From JBOFDK01 sp051646925 (GTDB lineage Bacteria > Bacillota > Clostridia > Lachnospirales > Cellulosilyticaceae): 64,000 nt of DNA. The stretch covers positions 11,994-75,993 of the forward strand of contig JBOFDK010000014.1 of NCBI GenBank assembly GCA_051646925.1, written 5' to 3'. Shown one piece after another: positions 45,225-55,503 of this stretch. A program made the translations under genes and the position numbers. How positions within the stretch are numbered: the stretch's first letter is position 1; each line of letters opens with the position of its first letter. A model generated the notes under the pieces. The model did no database searches and was not told the DNA's origin. It saw nothing but the letters and a program-made list of their open reading frames with translations.

Positions 45225-45709
45225 AACACTACCTCCTCTACACTTTCTATATAGTAGACCTGTGTACTTTTTGCATTCATATTAATTGCCATTCCAGCAA
45301 TATATTTTTCCAAAACATCTTTTTCTAAATCACTTATGTTTTTACTATTGTAAATGTAAATTTTAAAATCAAATTGCTGCTTGTACCTAGGCACATGATG
45401 TATTTCTTTATCTATTATTCTGAAAAAAGGTAACAAGTATGAAATTGACCTATCTAACACTCTTTTTACTCCCGGTGTAAATACCCCATAATTTACTTCC
45501 GAAACAATGATATACTCATCAACAGATGCCAGATTTCGCCCCATTTCTTTTAAACTATCTTTTAGGACACAACTACCTGGTGTTTTAAGCCAACATCCAA
45601 AACACCCAAAACATGATGCGCTTGGCTTTGATGCATCTATAACGATATAGTCTTTGCTAGGTAACTCTTTCCACTTCATACCATCATTATCATGCACGAT
45701 TAGCTTCAT
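45221..45709 (-). CDS. Flavodoxin-fold/FMN reductase-like protein
   Basis: 162 residues. The CFGCFGCWLKTPGSCVLKD segment is typical of iron-sulfur-flavoprotein/NADPH-dependent FMN reductase relatives, with a CxxCxxC cluster near 33-39. SEVNYGVFTPGVKRVLDRS follows as in those families. It is co-translated with the membrane-tailed partner. Confidence 0.78.
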   Translation of the reverse strand: MKLIVHDNDGMKWKELPSKDYIVIDASKPSASCFGCFGCWLKTPGSCVLKDSLKEMGRNLASVDEYIIVSEVNYGVFTPGVKRVLDRSISYLLPFFRIIDKEIHHVPRYKQQFDFKIYIYNSKNISDLEKDVLEKYIAGMAINMNAKSTQVYYIESVEEVVL

Positions 45710-45847
45710 TTGTTCCCTCTTTTCTGTAGTATTTTCAATTTTTTTATTCTTCTGCTTTATTTGTCATTTTGTTTTATCTATTATCTCATAGTTTTTTATC
45801 CTTTACAATATCTTAATATACAATTGATTTTTGAATTTAATAAAAAA

Positions 45848-45886
45848 ATAAGAAGTATTGTCAATATCTAATGACAATACTTCTTA
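45848..45886 (-). terminator. Intrinsic terminator of prfB
   Basis: AAGAAGTATTGTCA and TGACAATACTTCTT form a perfect 14-bp stem, followed by a U-rich run on the minus strand. Confidence 0.93.
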
Positions 45887-45889
45887 TCT

Positions 45890-47000
45890 TTAATCTACTT
45901 GGTGAATCCAGCTTAAATATGCATTCATAAATTCACTAATGTCACCATCCATAACTGCACCTGTATTTCCTGTTTCTTGCTTCGTACGATGATCTTTCAC
46001 CATATTGTATGGGTGGAATACATAAGAACGTATTTGACTTCCCCATCCAATATCTTTTTTCTCACCACGAATGTCATCTAACGTTGCCATTCGTTCTTCT
46101 TCTTGCTTTTCATACAATTTAGCTTTAAGCATTTGCATTGCTTTTTCTCTATTTTGAATCTGTGAACGTTCATTTTGACACTGTACTACTACACCTGTAG
46201 GTATATGCGTAATACGGACCGCTGAATCTGTTGTATTGATATGCTGTCCACCTGCCCCTGTTGCACGATAAGTATCAACTCTCAAATCTTCTGTCTTTAT
46301 TTCAATATCAATATCATCTGTAATTTCCGGCATAACATCACATGATGCAAAACTTGTATGACGTCTTCCTGATGAATCAAAAGGTGAAATACGAACAAGA
46401 CGATGAATACCTTTTTCTGATTTTAGATAACCATATGCATTTGGTCCATCTACTTGAATTGTTACTGATTTAATACCCGCCTCATCACCGTCTAAGTAAT
46501 CAAGAACTTGAATTTTATATCCTTGTTTAGCTATCCAGCGACTGAACATGCGATATAGCATACTTACCCAATCACAGGCTTCTGTACCGCCTGCTCCTGC
46601 ATGTAATGATATAATTGCATTATTTTTATCATATTCTCCATCAAATAATGTTGCTATATGCATCTCTTCAAAAGACTTTACAAAAGCTTTCTCTTCTATA
46701 ACAACCTCATCTACTAGTTCACTATCTTGTTCTTCTTGCGCCATCTCTATTAACGTTGTAACATCTTCATATTGTGTGCAAAGTTTTTCATATTGCATAA
46801 TTACATCTTGATGAGATTTCAACTCTTGTAATATTTTTTGAGCATTTGCCATATCATTCCAAAAATCTGGTTCTGCTGACTTACGCTCTAATATTTCAAT
46901 TTCTTCTTTTCGCCTAGCGACGTCAAAGAGAGTTCCCCATTTCACCTAATTTTGTGCGATATGGCTCCAATGTTTGTTTTAATTGCTCTAACTGTAACAC
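45890..47000 (-). CDS. prfB: Peptide chain release factor 2, with programmed +1 frameshift
   Basis: The full protein is 369 residues made from two frames. A GTG start at 47000 follows AAAGGAG; 25 codons lead to CTT-TGA-C with the in-frame TGA at 46925-46923. Slippage on CTT gives Asp in the new frame and continues to 45890. The stop is codon 26, as in E. coli prfB, and a GGGG stretch lies upstream of the slip site. The body has the UGA-recognition SPF motif (ISPFDSSGRR) and GGQ (GAGGQHIN). RF2 thereby controls its own level at its UGA. Confidence 0.96.
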
Positions 47001-47098
47001 GTTATCACTCCTTTTCCGTTCTATTATATCATAGCTTATATTATTTTATCTATTTAGTATTTCCACTCTTTTAGAGGTTTATATCGCTACCATCATAT

Positions 47099-48631
47099 CT
47101 AATCAATAATTTTGTATATTTTAGCTTTCTCCATACCTTGTTTAATAATAAATTTATTTTTATCTATTTTAATAATCCCATCTTGAATACTTTGAGTACA
47201 TTCTTTAATATTTATAATTTCTTTTTCTATTACACTTTTCAACTCTAACAGTATATTTTCAACCTCTTTAATATCCTTTTTTATTTTTTTATTTTTTTGA
47301 TTTCCCTCAAAATATTCTGTTATACCGTATATTAACATCGTAATAATAATTACCGATATACCTATTCCAATCCGTTCTCCAAATATTCTTAAATTACTTT
47401 TTTTATTAGCATTTTCGACTATAATTTTTACTTCTTCATCTATACTTTTTTTGATTGTACTAATATTGTTTTCTCCCTCCAGTATTTCTTGATTCAATTT
47501 AAATAATTTTATTTTTTTCATTTCCATATTTAGTATTTTATCATTTAGTATTTTTACATCACCACATTTTATAGTAGTTATTTTTCCATTTTCAATAATA
47601 AAATCATTTGCTTCTAACATATCACCTATTATTTCATCTTCTTTATATATTTTCATTATTTCGTCTTGAGATAATTTATTTCTTTCTATAAACACGTCAC
47701 CATTATCTAACCAATCCAACTCTTCAATGTTTCCTTCATACTCTGACATATTATTTTTTTCTGATATATTATCCATTATATATTCTATATTTTTTTCATT
47801 ATTATCTAAATTTTCTACTACCCTTATATCGTATTCGCTATCTTCTGATAATTTTATTTTTTTAGTATTTATCCTTTGCCATTTTTCTCTATTTTTTAAT
47901 AATTCTCTTTTTTTTTCTCCTATCTCCATACTATACTGATAAATCATATCACTATATCTGCTAAAACTTTGTTTAATTATTTTTTTCATAATATCTCGAG
48001 TGTTTTTAAAATGCACGTTACTGATCAATTTACCTTTATTCATATTTTTCATTCTAATTTCTTGTAAATATTTTTTATATATTTCCATATTTTTTTTAAT
48101 AATGTCATCCGATAATTTCTTATCCAGTATATCTGTATTTACTATTTTTTCCATAAAACTTTCTCTTAATTCTCTAACTTCCTCTTTCATTGATACAATA
48201 TATTTAGAGTCTAGTTGAATATCTTTATATATTAGTAATGTAATTCCCAATATAGATATATCAGCACCAACTGTTATACATATTCTTGTTAAACTATTTA
48301 ATATATACGTTATTAGACTTTCTTTTAATTCAGAAAGTTTAAATTTTCCACATACTAAAAAAGTATCTATTTTTATCGTTTTTCTCATTTCAAGAACTTT
48401 AGCATCAACATGCATATTTGCCTCATTAATTTCTTCTAAACACTCATCTATCCTATCTACTTGGATAGATTTATATAACTTGGTCATTAATTGTTGTCCA
48501 CTAAGTAGTCCTGCTAACTCATTCCATACTTTTTTATATCTTTCAAATAATGATATTAATTCTCTTTCTATTTTTTCTAAATATAGCCTATCTTTTTCTA
48601 ACTCCGGAAACAATATTTTATCAAATATCAT
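47099..48631 (-). CDS. Coiled-coil membrane protein, paralogue family member 1
   Basis: 510 residues, very rich in Lys, Ile, Asn and Glu. Residues 1-71 align without gaps to the 61077 gene: M-FD at the start, Y32, W36-N37, and ECLEE-N at 63-69. A hydrophobic segment spans about 105-135, followed by DSKYIVSM at 141-148, also shared. Long coiled coils fill 150-410. A second membrane segment is at about 421-441, and the tail (DGIIKIDKNKFIIKQG) matches the tails of the 61077 and 63914 genes. It lies between secA and prfB, which are normally adjacent. Function unknown. Confidence 0.85.
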   Translation of the reverse strand: MIFDKILFPELEKDRLYLEKIERELISLFERYKKVWNELAGLLSGQQLMTKLYKSIQVDRIDECLEEINEANMHVDAKVLEMRKTIKIDTFLVCGKFKLSELKESLITYILNSLTRICITVGADISILGITLLIYKDIQLDSKYIVSMKEEVRELRESFMEKIVNTDILDKKLSDDIIKKNMEIYKKYLQEIRMKNMNKGKLISNVHFKNTRDIMKKIIKQSFSRYSDMIYQYSMEIGEKKRELLKNREKWQRINTKKIKLSEDSEYDIRVVENLDNNEKNIEYIMDNISEKNNMSEYEGNIEELDWLDNGDVFIERNKLSQDEIMKIYKEDEIIGDMLEANDFIIENGKITTIKCGDVKILNDKILNMEMKKIKLFKLNQEILEGENNISTIKKSIDEEVKIIVENANKKSNLRIFGERIGIGISVIIITMLIYGITEYFEGNQKNKKIKKDIKEVENILLELKSVIEKEIINIKECTQSIQDGIIKIDKNKFIIKQGMEKAKIYKIID

Positions 48632-48711
48632 ATTTTCACACCTTTATAATGTTTTTTTTATATACTATGTAATTATTTTATCATTGATACAATTTTTTAA
48701 AAAAAAAACAA

Positions 48712-48753
48712 AAAAACGAGCACATAGATTTTCATCTTATGTGCTCATTTTTT
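48712..48753 (-). terminator. Intrinsic terminator of secA
   Basis: GAGCACATA pairs with TATGTGCTC around an 11-nt loop, with A/T runs on both sides. It separates secA from the coiled-coil gene. Confidence 0.9.
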
Positions 48754-51341
48754 TATTCGTGTTGTCCACAACAATTTTTGTATTTCTTTTCACTTCCACA
48801 TGGACACATATCATTGCGTCCAATCTTTTCTTTTGTAACTTTTGGTTGTGCACCTAAACTTGTATCTGTATGATTTGTTGCTGTTACTTTAACAACACTT
48901 TCTCTTTTAATTTCACGATTAACCGCTGGTCGTACGTGGAATAAAGCTTTTACTGTTTCTGTTTGAATATTTTCTGTCATCTCTTCAAAAACATCATAAC
49001 TTAAGAAACGATATTCTACTAATGGGTCACGTTGACCATATGCCTGTAAGTTAACACCTTGGCGCATTTGCTCCATGTTATCTAAATGATCCATCCATTT
49101 TTGATCTATAACTTTAAGAAGAAGTACACGTTCAATTTCACGTAATTGATCGCCCATTTCTTTTTCTTTTTCTTCATATATCTGCACTGCTTTGTTATAT
49201 AGAAGTTCAATAAGCGACTCAACTGTTAAGTCTTTTTGCTCATCTTTTGTAAATGTAACATCATCAAACGGTACTATCGTATTTAGATGCTCCATCATAC
49301 TTGCAAGTTCCCAATCTTCTGGATATTCGACACCTACTGTACATGCCTCAACTGACCGTTGAATGACATTTTTTGACATCGATAATACATTTTCACGAAT
49401 ATCTTCATTTTTAAGAACTTTATAACGCTCTGCATATATAATTTCTCTTTGGTCGTTCATAATCTTATCGTATTCTAATAAATGTTTACGAACACCATAG
49501 TTATTGCTTTCTACTTTTGATTGTGCTCTTTCTATAGCTTTTGAAAGAATCTTATGTTCGATTGGTTCATCATCTGGAAGTCCTAAAGCATCAAACATTT
49601 TCAGTGTTGCTTCTGGCATAAACAGACGCATCAAATCATCTTGTAATGCAATATAGAAACGTGATTCACCTGGGTCACCCTGGCGACCTGCACGACCACG
49701 CAACTGATTATCTATTCGTCTTGATTCATGACGTTCTGTACCTATGATTTTTAAACCACCAAGTTCTTGAACACCTGCTTCAAGTTTAATATCAGTACCA
49801 CGACCTGCCATATTTGTTGCAATCGTTACAGCACCTTTTTTACCTGCTGCTGATACGATTTCTGCTTCTTTTTGGTGATATTTTGCATTAAGAACCTGGT
49901 GCTTGATTCCTTGTTGTCTAAGAAGTTTACTAAGATGTTCTGATGTATCAATATTTACTGTACCAACTAGTACTGGTTGACCTTTTTCATAAGATTCTTT
50001 GATATCTTCAATAACAGCTTCAAATTTTGCTTCTTCTGTCTTGTATACAACATCTGAATGGTCTTTACGTAAAATTGGTTTATTAGTTGGAATAACTATA
50101 ACGTCCATCCCGTAAATATCTCTAAATTCATTTTCTTCTGTAAGCGCTGTACCAGTCATACCTGCTTTTTTGTTGTATCTATTAAAATAGTTTTGGAATG
50201 TAATAGTTGCTAGTGTTTGACTTTCTTTTTGTACTTCAACACCTTCTTTAGCTTCTATTGCTTGGTGAAGTCCATCTGAATAACGACGACCATCCATTAG
50301 ACGACCTGTAAATTCATCTACGATAACGATTTCACCTTTATCATCAACTATATAGTCTTTTTCTAAATGCATTAAATTGTGTGCTTTTAAAGCGATATTT
50401 ATATGATGCTGAATTTCCATGTTATCTGGGTCTGCAAGGTTTTCAACTCCAAAATATTGCTCCGCTTTTTTTATACCTTCTGAAGTCAGTGTTACTGTAC
50501 GTTGCTTTTCATCAACGATATAGTCGCCTTCTTCTTCAACTTCTTCACGCATCAAATTAGACATTGCATTTTCTTCACCTAGCAAACGTCCTTTTTTCAA
50601 ACGTCTTACAAAAATATCTGCTGCTTTGTAAAGATGTGTTGATTTTGAACCTGTTCCCGAAATAATAAGAGGCGTTCTAGCTTCGTCTACAAGAACAGAG
50701 TCTACCTCATCTATAAGTGCATAGTTTAGGTCACGCTGTACCATCTGCTCTGCATAAAGCACCATATTATCACGAAGATAATCAAATCCAAATTCATTAT
50801 TTGTTCCGTAAGTGATATCACAGTTGTACGCTTCACGTCTTTCATTGTTATCCATTCCGCTTAAAATACAACCTACACTAAGACCTAAAAAGTTATGAAC
50901 TTGTCCCATTTCTTCAGCATCACGTTTTGCAAGGTAATCATTAACTGTTACTACATGAACACCTTTACCGTCTAGAGCATTTAAGTAAGATGATAACGTT
51001 GCTACCAATGTTTTTCCTTCACCTGTTCTCATTTCTGCAATTCTACCATTATGCAGAATTACCCCACCGATAAGCTGAACTTTGTAATGCTTCATATTTA
51101 AAACACGCCATGCTGCTTCGCGGCATACAGCATATGCTTCAGGTAAAAGTTCATCAAGTGTTTCACCTTTAGCTATACGTTCTCTAAATTCATTTGTTTT
51201 TGCTTTCAATGCTTCGTCATCAAGTTTTTGCATTGCTTCGTCGTACGACTCGATATTTTGAACGACTGTTTCTATCTTTTTCAATTCTCTCTGTGAGTGT
51301 GTTCCAAAAATCTTTTCTATTAAACCTTTCAAACTTTTCAC
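48753..51341 (-). CDS. secA: Preprotein translocase ATPase SecA
   Basis: 862 residues, full length. Walker A MRTGEGKTLVATLSSYLN near 101, DEVDSVLVDEARTPLIISG near 207, helicase motifs GRAGRQGDPGESRFYIALQD near 555, and the C-terminal SEC-C zinc site with DMCPCGSEKKYKNCCG. SecA drives export through SecYEG. In many Clostridia hpf-secA-prfB are linked; here a family gene lies between secA and prfB. Confidence 0.98.
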   Translation of the reverse strand: MKSLKGLIEKIFGTHSQRELKKIETVVQNIESYDEAMQKLDDEALKAKTNEFRERIAKGETLDELLPEAYAVCREAAWRVLNMKHYKVQLIGGVILHNGRIAEMRTGEGKTLVATLSSYLNALDGKGVHVVTVNDYLAKRDAEEMGQVHNFLGLSVGCILSGMDNNERREAYNCDITYGTNNEFGFDYLRDNMVLYAEQMVQRDLNYALIDEVDSVLVDEARTPLIISGTGSKSTHLYKAADIFVRRLKKGRLLGEENAMSNLMREEVEEEGDYIVDEKQRTVTLTSEGIKKAEQYFGVENLADPDNMEIQHHINIALKAHNLMHLEKDYIVDDKGEIVIVDEFTGRLMDGRRYSDGLHQAIEAKEGVEVQKESQTLATITFQNYFNRYNKKAGMTGTALTEENEFRDIYGMDVIVIPTNKPILRKDHSDVVYKTEEAKFEAVIEDIKESYEKGQPVLVGTVNIDTSEHLSKLLRQQGIKHQVLNAKYHQKEAEIVSAAGKKGAVTIATNMAGRGTDIKLEAGVQELGGLKIIGTERHESRRIDNQLRGRAGRQGDPGESRFYIALQDDLMRLFMPEATLKMFDALGLPDDEPIEHKILSKAIERAQSKVESNNYGVRKHLLEYDKIMNDQREIIYAERYKVLKNEDIRENVLSMSKNVIQRSVEACTVGVEYPEDWELASMMEHLNTIVPFDDVTFTKDEQKDLTVESLIELLYNKAVQIYEEKEKEMGDQLREIERVLLLKVIDQKWMDHLDNMEQMRQGVNLQAYGQRDPLVEYRFLSYDVFEEMTENIQTETVKALFHVRPAVNREIKRESVVKVTATNHTDTSLGAQPKVTKEKIGRNDMCPCGSEKKYKNCCGQHE

Positions 51342-51563
51342 CTTCTTCTTTTGATCTTATGTATATTATCATATACGTCAAACTGTCATTATTCTAAATT
51401 ACTAAAATTAAGTATAACAAATATTATACTCTATTACAACTACACTTAATATCCAAATATAGGCAACCTATATCTAGTTATTCCCAATTATCATTTGGAT
51501 ATTCTTCTCTTCTTTAGTTAAAGCTAGTTAATATTCATTATTTTAACAAAAGGAGATACTCAA

Positions 51564-53300
51564 ATGGTAACACTTTTTATAAAGTATTTAAAACCTCAAA
51601 CCGGAAAAGTTATGCTCGTTCTTACGTTACTTTTCTTGCAATCACTTTCTAATTTATTTCTTCCAACACTTATGTCTAACATTATAGATGTCGGAGTTAA
51701 AAATAACGATACTCCTTATATTTGGCAAGTTGGATTTGTAATGATTGCAGTTTCCCTTCTTGGCGCTCTATTCGTTGTAACTGCAAACTTCTTTGCTGCC
51801 AAAATAGCTATGACTTTTAGCCAAAAATTACGTTTTGACCTTTTTATAAAAGTTGAATCTTTCAATTTACAAGAATTTAATACTATCGGTACATCATCAC
51901 TTATTACTCGCACAACTAATGATATTACACAAGTTCAGCAACTTGTACTAATGTTTCTTCGCATGATGGTTACTGCTCCACTTATGATTATAGGTGGTAT
52001 TATAATGGCTTTAATTACTGATGCAAAATTATCTATACTTTTGTTAATAGCTCTCCCTGTACTTATTATAGTTATTGCTTTTGTCGGAAAAAAAGGCTCA
52101 CCGCTTTTTAATTTAATGCAAAAAAAAGTTGATAACTTAAATCTTGTACTTCGTGAAAATCTAACAGGTATTCGTGTAATTCGAGCATTTAACAAAACTG
52201 AGTATGAACAAGACCGCTTCAAAGGTGCTAATCTTGATTTGACTGACAATGCTATTGCTGTAAACAAAATAATTGCTTTTTTAATGCCTAGTATGATGTT
52301 TATTTTAAACTTTACAACATTATTTATTTTATGGTTTGGTGGTGAACGTATTGATACTGGCTCTTTACAAGTTGGTAGTTTAATAGCTTTTGTCCAATAT
52401 GTAATGCAAATTATGATGTCACTTGTCATGCTAACTATGATGTTTATTATGATTCCTCGTGCAAATGCATCTGCTATCCGTATTAATGAAGTTTTAAATC
52501 TTGATTTTACAATAGATGATATAACAACTGATAACGTTAACCCTACTCTTCATGGTACTCTAGAGTTTAAAAATGTTAGTTTTTCATACCCTGGTGGCGA
52601 AGAAGCTGTACTATCTAATATTTCCTTTAAAACAAATCCAGGTCAAACAACTGCTATTATCGGTGGTACAGGTTCTGGTAAATCTACACTAATTAATCTA
52701 ATCCCAAGATTTTATGATGCAACAAGCGGCGAAGTTTTGGTTGATGGTGTTAATGTAAACCAAATGAGCCAACGTGAACTACGTTCTAAAATAGGTCTTG
52801 TCCCACAAAAAGCTATTTTATTTAGCGGTACGTTACGAGAAAATCTATCATACGGTCTTGACTCTGCTACTACAGAAGAAATGTGGCACGCATTAGATGT
52901 TGCTCAATCATCTGAGTTTGTTAAATCAAAACCAAATACTTTGGATACGCCTGTATCTCAAGGCGGTAGCAATTTTTCTGGAGGACAAAAACAACGACTT
53001 TCTATTGCTCGCGCCCTTTTACGTAAACCTGAAATTTATATTTTTGACGATAGTTTTTCAGCACTAGATTTTAAAACTGACGCCAACTTGCGTAAAGCTC
53101 TTAAAGAAGAAACGAAAAACTCTGCTGTTATTATAGTTGGTCAACGTATAAGTTCTATTATGGACGCAGATGAAATCATCGTTTTATTAGACGGTCATAT
53201 AGCAGGAAAAGGTTCCCACCAATCTCTACTTGAAAATTGTGAAGTCTACAAAGAAATTGCATTATCCCAACTTTCAAAGGAGGAAATTGAAAATGCCTAA
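51564..53300 (+). CDS. ABC exporter half-transporter, degenerate-site subunit
   Basis: 578 residues: transmembrane domain and NBD. Walker A is GGTGSGKST, the signature is FSGGQKQR, and Walker B reads YIFDDSFSALD, with Asp instead of the catalytic Glu. This is the degenerate half of a heterodimer, as for the gene at 11175. AAAGGAG lies before the ATG. It overlaps the partner gene by 8 bp, so the two are translationally coupled. Confidence 0.93.
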   Translation: MVTLFIKYLKPQTGKVMLVLTLLFLQSLSNLFLPTLMSNIIDVGVKNNDTPYIWQVGFVMIAVSLLGALFVVTANFFAAKIAMTFSQKLRFDLFIKVESFNLQEFNTIGTSSLITRTTNDITQVQQLVLMFLRMMVTAPLMIIGGIIMALITDAKLSILLLIALPVLIIVIAFVGKKGSPLFNLMQKKVDNLNLVLRENLTGIRVIRAFNKTEYEQDRFKGANLDLTDNAIAVNKIIAFLMPSMMFILNFTTLFILWFGGERIDTGSLQVGSLIAFVQYVMQIMMSLVMLTMMFIMIPRANASAIRINEVLNLDFTIDDITTDNVNPTLHGTLEFKNVSFSYPGGEEAVLSNISFKTNPGQTTAIIGGTGSGKSTLINLIPRFYDATSGEVLVDGVNVNQMSQRELRSKIGLVPQKAILFSGTLRENLSYGLDSATTEEMWHALDVAQSSEFVKSKPNTLDTPVSQGGSNFSGGQKQRLSIARALLRKPEIYIFDDSFSALDFKTDANLRKALKEETKNSAVIIVGQRISSIMDADEIIVLLDGHIAGKGSHQSLLENCEVYKEIALSQLSKEEIENA

Positions 53301-55143
53301 ATCTACAAAAAACACAGCCCCTTCTATGGCTCCTCCAGGTATGGCGCCTAACGGTCTAATAAATAATAAAGCAAAAAATTTCAAAAAATCTTTTTTACGT
53401 TTATTAAGTTACCTTCGGCCTAAACGAACAAAACTAATACTCGTTTTTTTACTATCTGTTCTTAGTACAATTTTTATGGTAGCTAGTCCAAAAGTTTTGG
53501 CTCAAGCTACAAATATTATTGCCGATGGTGTTTTAAATCGTACAAATTCCAATGTAGGCGTAGACTTTCAACTACTATTTAAACAACTAGTTTTACTTGG
53601 TATATGTTATACATTAAGTGCATTATTTTCTTATTTAATGCAGTATTTAATGGCCGATGTTGCCCAATCAACTGTATTCACATTAAGAGAAAGCACAAAT
53701 GTAAAACTTGCAAAACTACCTCTTAGTTTTTTTGATACACACGCTCATGGTGATATTTTAAGTACAGTTTCTAATGACGTTGATAACATTAGCACAACTC
53801 TTCAACAAAGTTTAACTCAAATGATTACATCTATCATTACTATTATTGGTGTAGTTATAATGATGCTTACTATTAGCCCTTTGTTAACAGTTATCATCTT
53901 TGTTACACTACCTCTTGGTGTGTTTCTTATGAAACCATTAATGAAAAAATCTCAAATATTTTTTAGTACACAACAAGAAGAACTTGGACAATTAAACGGT
54001 CATATAGAAGAAATGTATACAGGTCATCGCATAATCAAAGCTTTTGGCCGCGAACCACATTCTGTAAAAACATTCAAAACTATAAACGATCAGATGTTTG
54101 ATTCAGGATGGAAATCTCAATTTTTATCAGGGCTTATTATGCCTCTTATGATGTTTATGAACAATATCGGATATGTATTAGTTGCTGTTGTTGGTGGTAT
54201 TCAAGCTGCAAACGGTCAACTACTTATAGGTGATATTCAAGCATTTATCCAGTACTCTAGACAGTTCACACAACCTATAAATCAGCTAACAAATATTGCT
54301 AATATTTTGCAATCCACTGTTGCTTCTGCTGAACGTGTTTTTGAAATTTTAGATGAAAAAGAAATTATTCCTGAAACACTTACCCCTATAGTTCTTGATA
54401 ACCCTAAAGGTCATGTTTCTTTTAATCATGTACAGTTTGGTTATGTACCTGATAAACTTCTTATGACTGATATGAATATCGACGTTTTACCAGGTCAAAC
54501 CGTTGCAGTTGTTGGACCAACTGGCGCTGGAAAAACAACTCTTATAAACTTACTCATGCGTTTTTACGAATTAAATGGTGGTGCTATCAAAATAGATGGT
54601 ATTGATATTACTGATTTGACTAGAAAAAATCTTCGCCAAATGTTTGGCATGGTTATTCAAGATACATGGTTATTTAAAGGCTCTATAAAAGATAATATTG
54701 CATACGGAAAAGATGGGGCTACTCTTGAAGAAGTTGTTGCCGCTGCTACTGCTGCATCTGCTGATCATTTCATTCGCACATTACCTGATGGGTATGATAC
54801 GATTTTAAACGAAGAAGCATCAAACATTAGCCAAGGTCAAAAACAGCTTCTTACTATTGCACGAGCAATTCTTGCAAATCCTTCTATTCTTATTTTAGAT
54901 GAAGCAACAAGTAGTGTTGATACTCGTACAGAAAGTCATATCCAAACCGCAATGAATAGTATGATGAAAGGGCGTACAAGTTTCGTTATAGCCCATAGAT
55001 TATCAACTATAAAAGATGCCGATATGATTTTGGTTATGAAAGATGGTGATGTAGTTGAAAAAGGTACTCATGAGCAACTACTATCTCTAGGTGGCCTATA
55101 TGCCGACCTATATAACAGTCAATTTAGCCGTAGTGCATCTTAA
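53293..55143 (+). CDS. ABC exporter half-transporter, catalytic subunit
   Basis: 616 residues from the ATG at 53293, which has AAAGGAGG nearby; a longer frame begins inside the upstream gene and is not supported. An N-terminal Pro/Met-rich stretch (APPGMAPNGL) of about 30 residues precedes the first helix. Walker A GPTGAGKTT, signature ISQGQKQLL, Walker B ILILDEATSSVD with catalytic Glu. It complements the degenerate partner. Substrate unknown; drug or peptide efflux is plausible. Confidence 0.93.
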   Translation: MPKSTKNTAPSMAPPGMAPNGLINNKAKNFKKSFLRLLSYLRPKRTKLILVFLLSVLSTIFMVASPKVLAQATNIIADGVLNRTNSNVGVDFQLLFKQLVLLGICYTLSALFSYLMQYLMADVAQSTVFTLRESTNVKLAKLPLSFFDTHAHGDILSTVSNDVDNISTTLQQSLTQMITSIITIIGVVIMMLTISPLLTVIIFVTLPLGVFLMKPLMKKSQIFFSTQQEELGQLNGHIEEMYTGHRIIKAFGREPHSVKTFKTINDQMFDSGWKSQFLSGLIMPLMMFMNNIGYVLVAVVGGIQAANGQLLIGDIQAFIQYSRQFTQPINQLTNIANILQSTVASAERVFEILDEKEIIPETLTPIVLDNPKGHVSFNHVQFGYVPDKLLMTDMNIDVLPGQTVAVVGPTGAGKTTLINLLMRFYELNGGAIKIDGIDITDLTRKNLRQMFGMVIQDTWLFKGSIKDNIAYGKDGATLEEVVAAATAASADHFIRTLPDGYDTILNEEASNISQGQKQLLTIARAILANPSILILDEATSSVDTRTESHIQTAMNSMMKGRTSFVIAHRLSTIKDADMILVMKDGDVVEKGTHEQLLSLGGLYADLYNSQFSRSAS

Positions 55144-55198
55144 TTTTTTGACTTCATATTCTATACCTCCTGTACCACAAACAAAATCAATTAAAATG

Positions 55199-55226
55199 TT
55201 TACTTTAAATAAAAACTTGTTATAAT
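55199..55226 (+). promoter_or_regulatory. Promoter of candidate antisense RNA
   Basis: TTTACT (55199-55204), a 16-bp spacer, and TATAAT (55221-55226) with the extended TG motif just upstream. It faces the small minus-strand toxin gene. Confidence 0.7.
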
Positions 55227-55232
55227 ATAATT

Positions 55233-55440
55233 AAATAGAAAAGAAATACGCATCAAAAAAGAGCCGTGCGTCAACACGACTCTTGGGCGAAATTACTTGT
55301 CCTCATGTAACAGATGCACTGTTAATCTAGTTGGTAGCTAGAAGAACAGACTCAAAAGTATTTCAAAAATCAAACTAAATAAATTATCCAAAACAGCTAA
55401 TGTAATCCAGATAACAACTGGGTTTTTCATTAGCTTTTTT
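55233..55440 (+). ncRNA. Candidate antisense RNA (antitoxin) of a type I toxin-antitoxin locus
   Basis: A transcript from the 55199-55226 promoter would end at the plus-strand terminator 55395-55440: AGCTAATG and CATTAGCT flank an inner CCAG/CTGG hairpin, followed by five T. The ~208-nt RNA would be complementary to the 3' end of the small ORF and its 3' leader. Size and layout resemble RatA of Bacillus; sequence homology is not claimed. Confidence 0.6.
55255..55284 (-). terminator. Terminator of the candidate toxin mRNA
   Basis: AAGAGTCGTG and CACGGCTCTT on the minus strand form a 10-bp stem with one wobble, followed by six U. Confidence 0.8.
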
Positions 55441-55493
55441 GTTGTCATAGATAAATTCTTAAGTATCTTTTTTACTTTTTCTTTTGTTTTCAC
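55338..55493 (-). CDS. Candidate type I toxin, 51-residue hydrophobic peptide
   Basis: The start is taken as GTG at 55493, after the AAGGAGGTGA sequence (55503-55512), a perfect ten-base match to the 16S anti-Shine-Dalgarno. The peptide has a basic N-terminus (MKTKEKVKKILKNLS, then TTKKLMKN) and one membrane segment (PVVIWITLAVLDNLFSLIFE). A promoter at 55647-55674 implies a 5' leader of about 150 nt. In this leader GAAGAAGGT (55526-55534) pairs with ACCTCCTTC (55504-55512) and hides the ribosome site. A convergent antisense RNA overlaps the 3' end. Known type I toxins share this layout; I do not recognise the peptide. Confidence 0.65.
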   Translation of the reverse strand: MKTKEKVKKILKNLSMTTKKLMKNPVVIWITLAVLDNLFSLIFEILLSLFF

Positions 55494-55503
55494 GTCTATC
55501 TTC

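Noticed and set aside
46890..46945. prfB start at the internal ATG 46945
   Set aside because: It removes the conserved N-terminus and has no ribosome binding site; the GTG at 47000 with the TGA frameshift explains the gene.
51194..51397. Plus-strand ORF at the start of secA
   Set aside because: It is antisense to a conserved secA region, with low complexity and no ribosome binding site.
53230..53292. Longer form of the second ABC subunit starting inside the upstream gene
   Set aside because: It would overlap by 71 bp and has no ribosome binding site; the ATG at 53293 has AAAGGAGG nearby.
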